45,110 nucleotides of DNA from CAWELS01 sp964468205. Its GTDB lineage: Bacteria; Acidobacteriota; Terriglobia; Bryobacterales; Bryobacteraceae. The position numbers and the translations under genes were made by a program. Below the pieces are notes generated by a model. That model had not been told where the DNA came from and searched no databases. It saw only the letters and a program-made list of their open reading frames with translations. The stretch lies in contig CAYXVG010000054.1 of assembly GCA_964468205.1 (NCBI GenBank), positions 1 to 45,110 on the forward strand. Reading direction: 5' to 3'. Below, piece by piece: positions 41,135-45,110 of this stretch; positions within the stretch are counted from its first letter, which is position 1; every line of letters begins with the position of its first letter.

Positions 41135-41170
41135 CTAGTGGTATCCTGTTTTCTCGCAGGCAAGGAGTTC

Positions 41171-42676
41171 ATGCCAGGCCGTCCCAACTATCCAAGAGTA
41201 TGTATAGCGCTCGGATTCGACAACACCGCGGCGCTGCTGAAATGCGCGTCGGAAGAAGCCGACGCCGGGGCGACGTTCTTCGAGTTCCGTCTCGACTATC
41301 TTTCCAAACCGGCGGACAGTGTGGCGGCTATTGAGGATTTCCTGGAAGAGTATCCAGGCTGCTCCGTGCTCGCCACTTGCCGGCGCAAACAGAACAAGGG
41401 CCTCTTTCGCGGCAGCGTCGATTCCCAGATCAAGCTCCTCGAAGCGGCAACTGGCGCCGGCGCGACGTCGGTGGATCTGGAAATCGAAAGCGCCGAGAAC
41501 GCCCCCGAACGGGCAGCGAAGCTTCGGACAGCCGCCACACTCATTATTTCCTACCATAACTTCACTTCTACTCCCGCCATGGAAACCGTGCTGAGGCGAA
41601 TGGAGAAGGTGCCCGCCGACGCGTACAAGATCGTCACCACCGCCAGGAAGCCTTCGGACAACCTACGCCTGCTGAGCCTCGCCAAATCGCACCCGCGGGT
41701 GCCAATGATTGTCCTCTCGATGGGCGAAGCCGGCTTCCCTACCCGCGTCATTGCACCGATCTTCAACGGTCTGTATTCCTACGCCTCGCCGGCGGCCGCC
41801 GAGGGCACCGCGCCGGGACAGATCAGCGGACGGCGACTGCGGTCGCAATACCACATCGACAAGCTTTCCAAAAAGACGAAGATTTACGGAGTGGTCGCGG
41901 ACCCGGTCGGCCATTCGCTCTCCCCGCAGGTGCACAATCGGGCATTCCAGTCGCGGCGCGTTGACGCGGTCTACGTCCCCTTCCAAACGGCATCAAACCG
42001 CCTGAAGGATTTCTTCGACACCGCGGCGGAACTGCCGGTGGCCGGCTTTAGCGTCACCATCCCGCACAAGCAGAAGGTGATGCGCTATCTCGACCTGGTG
42101 GACCCGCTCGCACGGCGCATCGGAGCGGTGAACACGGTCTGGCGCAAAGGCGGCAAGTGGCGGGGAACGAATACCGACATTGCCGGCGTGACAGCGCCGC
42201 TCGAGAGGCTGATCCGGCTGCCGAAATCCTCGATTCTCCTCGTCGGCAACGGAGGCGCGGCCCGGGCGGCGGCTTTCGCTCTGACCGGCAAAGGCGCGGA
42301 AGTGTCCATTACCGGAAGAAACGGCGACCGGGTGAAGAAACTGGCGGGCGCCTGTGGCGGCGAAGCCCTGCGTGAAAGTGATCTCGCCGGCCGGCATTTC
42401 GACGCGCTCATTCATGCCACGCCACTCGGGATGCATCCGCACACCGATGAGTGCTACTTCCAGGACGAGATCCCCGCGGATGTCGTCTTCGACATGGTCT
42501 ACAACCCGCTCGAGACCGCTCTCATCCGCCGGGCCCGGAGCGAAAAGAAACAGGTGATTGAAGGGCTCCAGATGTTCATTGAACAGGCGGTGCGCCAGTT
42601 CGAAATCTGGACCGGTCTCAGCGCCCCGGCGGAAGCGATGGAGCGCGCCGCCCGCGAGGCGTTGGCGGCACAATAG
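41171..42676 (+). CDS. aroDE: Bifunctional 3-dehydroquinate dehydratase (type I)/shikimate dehydrogenase
   Basis: Performs two successive shikimate-pathway steps in one 501-residue chain. The AroD part (about 1-225) shows EFRLDYLSKPAD, LATCRRKQNKGLF, IISYHNF with catalytic His, YKIVTTARKPSDN with the Schiff-base Lys, and APGQISGRRLRSQY. The AroE part (about 235-500) has GVVADPVGHSLSPQVHNRAF, GFSVTIPHKQKV (catalytic Lys), GAVNTVWRKGG, GTNTDIAG, the NADP loop LVGNGGAARAAAFAL and DMVYNPLETALIRRA. ATG 41171 with AAGGAG is preferred over the GTG at 41138. Such fusions are typical of plants and some bacteria including Acidobacteria and Planctomycetes. Confidence 0.94.
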   Translation: MPGRPNYPRVCIALGFDNTAALLKCASEEADAGATFFEFRLDYLSKPADSVAAIEDFLEEYPGCSVLATCRRKQNKGLFRGSVDSQIKLLEAATGAGATSVDLEIESAENAPERAAKLRTAATLIISYHNFTSTPAMETVLRRMEKVPADAYKIVTTARKPSDNLRLLSLAKSHPRVPMIVLSMGEAGFPTRVIAPIFNGLYSYASPAAAEGTAPGQISGRRLRSQYHIDKLSKKTKIYGVVADPVGHSLSPQVHNRAFQSRRVDAVYVPFQTASNRLKDFFDTAAELPVAGFSVTIPHKQKVMRYLDLVDPLARRIGAVNTVWRKGGKWRGTNTDIAGVTAPLERLIRLPKSSILLVGNGGAARAAAFALTGKGAEVSITGRNGDRVKKLAGACGGEALRESDLAGRHFDALIHATPLGMHPHTDECYFQDEIPADVVFDMVYNPLETALIRRARSEKKQVIEGLQMFIEQAVRQFEIWTGLSAPAEAMERAAREALAAQ

Positions 42677-42737
42677 CGCCACCAGTACGGAGCGGGTCCC
42701 GAGCCGGCATCGCCTCGGAAGGCCGCGCCCGCTGGGC

Positions 42738-42743
42738 TACAAT
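42738..42743 (+). promoter_or_regulatory. Candidate -10 box (TACAAT)
   Basis: TACAAT lies 9 nt before the ATG at 42753 with no Shine-Dalgarno between. It would begin a transcript covering the small Tat protein and the amidase. Confidence 0.45.
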
Positions 42744-42752
42744 GGGAATCCA

Positions 42753-42959
42753 ATGACGAAACTTACCCGTAGACAGCTTGTGGTGGCAGTGGCGGGGAGC
42801 GCGCCGGCTGTGGCTTCGGCCGCGGCCGCCGGGCAAGAGTCCGCAACCGGGGATGCGTTGCTCGCTGAGGCCCGCGAGACTGTCAACAGGTCCGTCACCC
42901 GCCTGGAAGAGTTTGAATTGCACCGGTCCGCCGCGCCGGCCTTCATCTTCCAGCCGTGA
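42753..42959 (+). CDS. Small Tat-signal protein upstream of amidase
   Basis: A 68-residue protein: twin-arginine signal (KLTRRQLVVAVAGSAPAVAS AAA) followed by a short acidic mature part (LLAEARETVNRSVTRLEEFE, then HRSAAPAFIFQP). After cleavage only about 38 residues remain. It is 13 nt upstream of the amidase start, on the same strand in a different frame, and probably co-transcribed. The amidase itself has no signal, so a short Tat-borne partner that could carry it across the membrane is a reasonable guess; alternatively it is the detached signal region of an ancestral exported amidase. No family recognised. Confidence 0.7.
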   Translation: MTKLTRRQLVVAVAGSAPAVASAAAAGQESATGDALLAEARETVNRSVTRLEEFELHRSAAPAFIFQP

Positions 42960-42972
42960 TGGGGAGCAAGCC

Positions 42973-44403
42973 ATGGCCGCCTTCAGCGAAGAACTGTTTT
43001 TCCTGACCGCCACCGAGTTGGGCGAAAAGCTCAAGGCCGGCGAGTTTTCCGTGCGGGAGTTGACCGAGGCATTCGTCGACCGGCTGGAGAGGCTCGGCCC
43101 GGAGTACAACGCGCTCGCTGCATCCATGCGCGATGAAGCGAGAAAGAGGGCCAAGGAGCTCGACGGAGACCTGAAGCGCGAGCGGGACCGCGGGCCGCTC
43201 CACGGGCTGCCATACGGCGTGAAAGACCTGCTGGATGTGAAGGGATTTGCTTCCACCTGGGGCGCGAAACCCTTCGCGAATCAGATGGCGGAAGACACCG
43301 CCACGGTTGTGCGGAAGCTCGAAGGCGCAGGCGCAGTGCTGACCGGTAAGCTTTCGATGGTGGAACTCGCCGGCGCCGGAGGCTACAACACAGCCGGCGC
43401 CTCGCTGCAGGGGCCGGGCCTCAACCCGTGGGACAAATCCCGGTGGTCCGGCGGTTCCTCGAGCGGACCCGGCAGCGCCGTCGCCGCTGGATTGGTGGCT
43501 TTCGCGATCGGTTCGGAAACCTCCGGCTCCATCCTCACGCCGAGCGCATTCTGCGGCGTCACCGGCCTGCGCCCCACCTATGGATACGTCAGCCGCTACG
43601 GCGCCATGCCGCTTTCCTGGACGATGGACAAGATCGGCCCCATGTGCCGCTCGGCCGAGGACTGCGGGCACGTCCTGCAGGCGATTTCCGGCGGAGACTA
43701 CGAAGACCCCCTCTCGGCCGGCAAGAGCTTCTACTACGCCCCGCGGTTCGCCCGGAAGTTCTCCGACCTGACCATCGGCTTCGCCCCGGTTGACTTCGGC
43801 GAGTGGGCCGAGGAACCGCTCCGGCCGGTCTTGCGGCAAGCCTTCGAAGCGATCGTGGCCCTGGGCTTCAAAGTCGAGGAGGTGGAGCTTCCCGACTTCC
43901 CCTACGGCCCCGTCACCGGAACAGTGATCGACGCCGAGGGCTCCGCGGTTTTCGAAGACCTCATTACGAGCGGCGAGGTGGAGCAACTCGCCGACGCGGA
44001 TCAAATCGCGGGCCTCAAGGCCGGCCTCGAAATCAAGGCCAAAGACTATTTCCGCGCTATGCGGATCCGCCGGCTCATTCAACACGAGTTCCGCGAGATC
44101 TTCGTCGGCATCGACATCCTGGTGACGCCGTCCCGGATGAGCGTGGCGCCCAAGATTTCAGAACCGCTTGACGCTCAGGAACCCGCCCGCCCGCGGCCGG
44201 AGTCCCGGGGACTCAGCGGCCTCATCCCCGCCGGCAACCTCGCCGGCCTCCCGGCCCTGTCGCTGCCATGCGGCTTGGCGGACGGCCTGCCCGTGGGCAT
44301 TTCACTCGTCGGGAGGCCGTTCTCGGAAAACACTCTGCTCGCCGCCGGACGCGAGTATCAGCGGCAGACCGGCTGGCACCGTCAGAAGCCGCCGAACCTG
44401 TAG
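42973..44403 (+). CDS. Amidase signature family hydrolase
   Basis: A 476-residue amidase with the Ser-cisSer-Lys triad: Lys in YGVKDLLDVKG, the cis-Ser in WSGGSSSGPGSAVAAG and nucleophile Ser in GSETSGSILTPSAFCG. The surrounding GLRPTYGYVSRYGAMPLSWT and DKIGPMCRSAEDCGHVL are typical of the GatA/amidase family. No GatB or GatC genes are near and the sequence lacks clear GatA-specific context, so it is more likely a general amidase. ATG 42973 has GGGGAG upstream; the open frame begins 65 codons earlier, overlapping the small Tat gene out of frame. It follows that gene by 13 nt. Confidence 0.92.
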   Translation: MAAFSEELFFLTATELGEKLKAGEFSVRELTEAFVDRLERLGPEYNALAASMRDEARKRAKELDGDLKRERDRGPLHGLPYGVKDLLDVKGFASTWGAKPFANQMAEDTATVVRKLEGAGAVLTGKLSMVELAGAGGYNTAGASLQGPGLNPWDKSRWSGGSSSGPGSAVAAGLVAFAIGSETSGSILTPSAFCGVTGLRPTYGYVSRYGAMPLSWTMDKIGPMCRSAEDCGHVLQAISGGDYEDPLSAGKSFYYAPRFARKFSDLTIGFAPVDFGEWAEEPLRPVLRQAFEAIVALGFKVEEVELPDFPYGPVTGTVIDAEGSAVFEDLITSGEVEQLADADQIAGLKAGLEIKAKDYFRAMRIRRLIQHEFREIFVGIDILVTPSRMSVAPKISEPLDAQEPARPRPESRGLSGLIPAGNLAGLPALSLPCGLADGLPVGISLVGRPFSENTLLAAGREYQRQTGWHRQKPPNL

Positions 44404-44483
44404 CGGCGCGACGATTGAGCATTCCACTGACTGGCGCGCTGCCCGCGGACAATCCATCTGTCCTCCACCGGCGGCCGGAACAG

Positions 44484-44489
44484 TATCAT
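44484..44489 (+). promoter_or_regulatory. Candidate -10 box (TATCAT)
   Basis: TATCAT lies 19 nt before the ATG at 44509, leaving a leader of about 13 nt that carries GAGGAG. It repeats the form seen upstream of tolQ. Confidence 0.35.
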
Positions 44490-44508
44490 AGAGCGAGGAG
44501 ATTCATAC

Positions 44509-45110
44509 ATGAGCAACATCACCAACCGGCGGAACTTTCTCGGTGCAGCGGCCGCGCTCGCTGCCGGCGGAGCCATTCCGGCCGCGGCGGGCCGGCGTTC
44601 CTCGGCGGGCGCGCTGAAGCTTGGCGTGGCTTCCTATTCTTTAAGGAAGTTCTCGCGGGCCGAGGCCATCAAAATGCTGAAGGCTCTGCGGATCGGCTAC
44701 GTCAGCATCAAGTCCTTCCATCTGCCCTACGAAGGCAGTCCGGCAGAGACCGCGGCGGGCGGAGATGAATTCCGCCAAGCGGGCGTCGAAGTGCTAAGCG
44801 GCGGCAATATCGATCTCAAAGATCCCGCGCAGAACCGGAAGATGTTCGAGTACGCCAAGACGGCCGGAATTCCGATGATGGTCTGCGCGCCGAAGAAAGA
44901 GACGCTGGACCAGGTGGAGGAACTCGTCAAGGAGTTCGACATTAAGATTGCGATTCACAACCATGGCCCGGAGGACAAGTTCTTCCCCACGCCGGAGAGC
45001 GCACTCGATCAACTCGAGGGCCGCGACTGGCGCATGGGTGTCTGCATCGACGTCGGCCACACTACTCGCACCGGAACCAACGTCCTCGATTCCATCCGCC
45101 GCGCCGGGCC
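44509..45110 (+). CDS. Tat-exported sugar phosphate isomerase/epimerase-like protein, 3' truncated by window
   Basis: The first 200 residues are present; the gene continues past the window. A twin-arginine signal (NRRNFLGAAAALAAGGAIPA) is followed by a xylose-isomerase-like TIM barrel of the AP endonuclease 2 family: LKLGVASYSLRKFSRAEAIK, GYVSIKSFHLPYEG, EVLSGGNIDLKD, IKIAIHNHGPEDK and MGVCIDVGHTTRTG, which contains candidate metal ligands (the HNHG and DVGH motifs). A GAGGAG lies upstream. The family epimerises or isomerises sugars and often accompanies Gfo/Idh oxidoreductases and DUF1080 proteins like those at 21-25 kb. Confidence 0.87.
   Translation, partial: MSNITNRRNFLGAAAALAAGGAIPAAAGRRSSAGALKLGVASYSLRKFSRAEAIKMLKALRIGYVSIKSFHLPYEGSPAETAAGGDEFRQAGVEVLSGGNIDLKDPAQNRKMFEYAKTAGIPMMVCAPKKETLDQVEELVKEFDIKIAIHNHGPEDKFFPTPESALDQLEGRDWRMGVCIDVGHTTRTGTNVLDSIRRAG

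Overview
The window is GC-rich, gene-dense bacterial chromosome. It most likely comes from an Acidobacteriota member of the Bryobacterales/Solibacter type. This rests on inference: didermic envelope genes (complete Tol-Pal cluster, LolA-like protein, outer-membrane barrel) sit beside many Tat-exported carbohydrate enzymes, two DUF1080 proteins, a ceramidase-type protein and Gfo/Idh oxidoreductases, and the -10 boxes resemble TANNNT. No 16S gene or database comparison is available to confirm it.

Layout. 1-220: REP-like GC-rich repeat array abutting amn. 219-3482 (minus): gap, fba and amn, central carbon and nucleotide metabolism. 3689-3937: remnant of an Hsp20 gene, followed by a triple-BON protein. 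4778-7929 (minus): an ECF sigma factor translationally coupled to a membrane-anchored zinc-finger/FecR protein. 7982-8060: 23-bp tandem repeats. 8105-13582 (plus): rlmH, then the housekeeping run larC-metG-tatD-polyprenyl diphosphate synthase. 13658-25228: accessory polysaccharide and peptide degradation (Tat-exported toroid/sandwich protein, S9 peptidase fused to an FGE-type domain, Tat-exported glycoside-hydrolase-like protein, two DUF1080 proteins, ceramidase-like hydrolase, Gfo/Idh oxidoreductase), interrupted by rnpB (RNase P RNA) on the minus strand. 25232-27244: a GT39-type membrane glycosyltransferase and panD. 27271-32575: an envelope ABC locus with a double-FtsX permease, a LolA-like protein and an outer-membrane barrel in one tight operon, and the ATPase transcribed divergently. 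32592-34274: recN. 34430-39590: tolQ-tolR-tonB/tolA-like-tolB-pal-cpoB. 39609-42676: CBM9-like protein, a DeoC-like protein lacking key catalytic residues, and a fused AroD-AroE. 42753-45110: small Tat protein, amidase, and a truncated Tat-exported sugar-phosphate isomerase/epimerase-like gene.

Points most worth attention: the self-contained ABC permease/LolA-like/barrel locus with overlapping divergent promoters; a DeoC homologue that has lost the Schiff-base lysine and the proton-relay aspartate; several genes with a -10 box 6-9 nt from the start codon and no Shine-Dalgarno, suggesting leaderless mRNAs; an S9 peptidase-FGE fusion; a Pal lipoprotein with an Ig-like domain between two polyproline spacers; and an Hsp20 pseudogene. 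All functional statements come from reading motifs; no searches were run.
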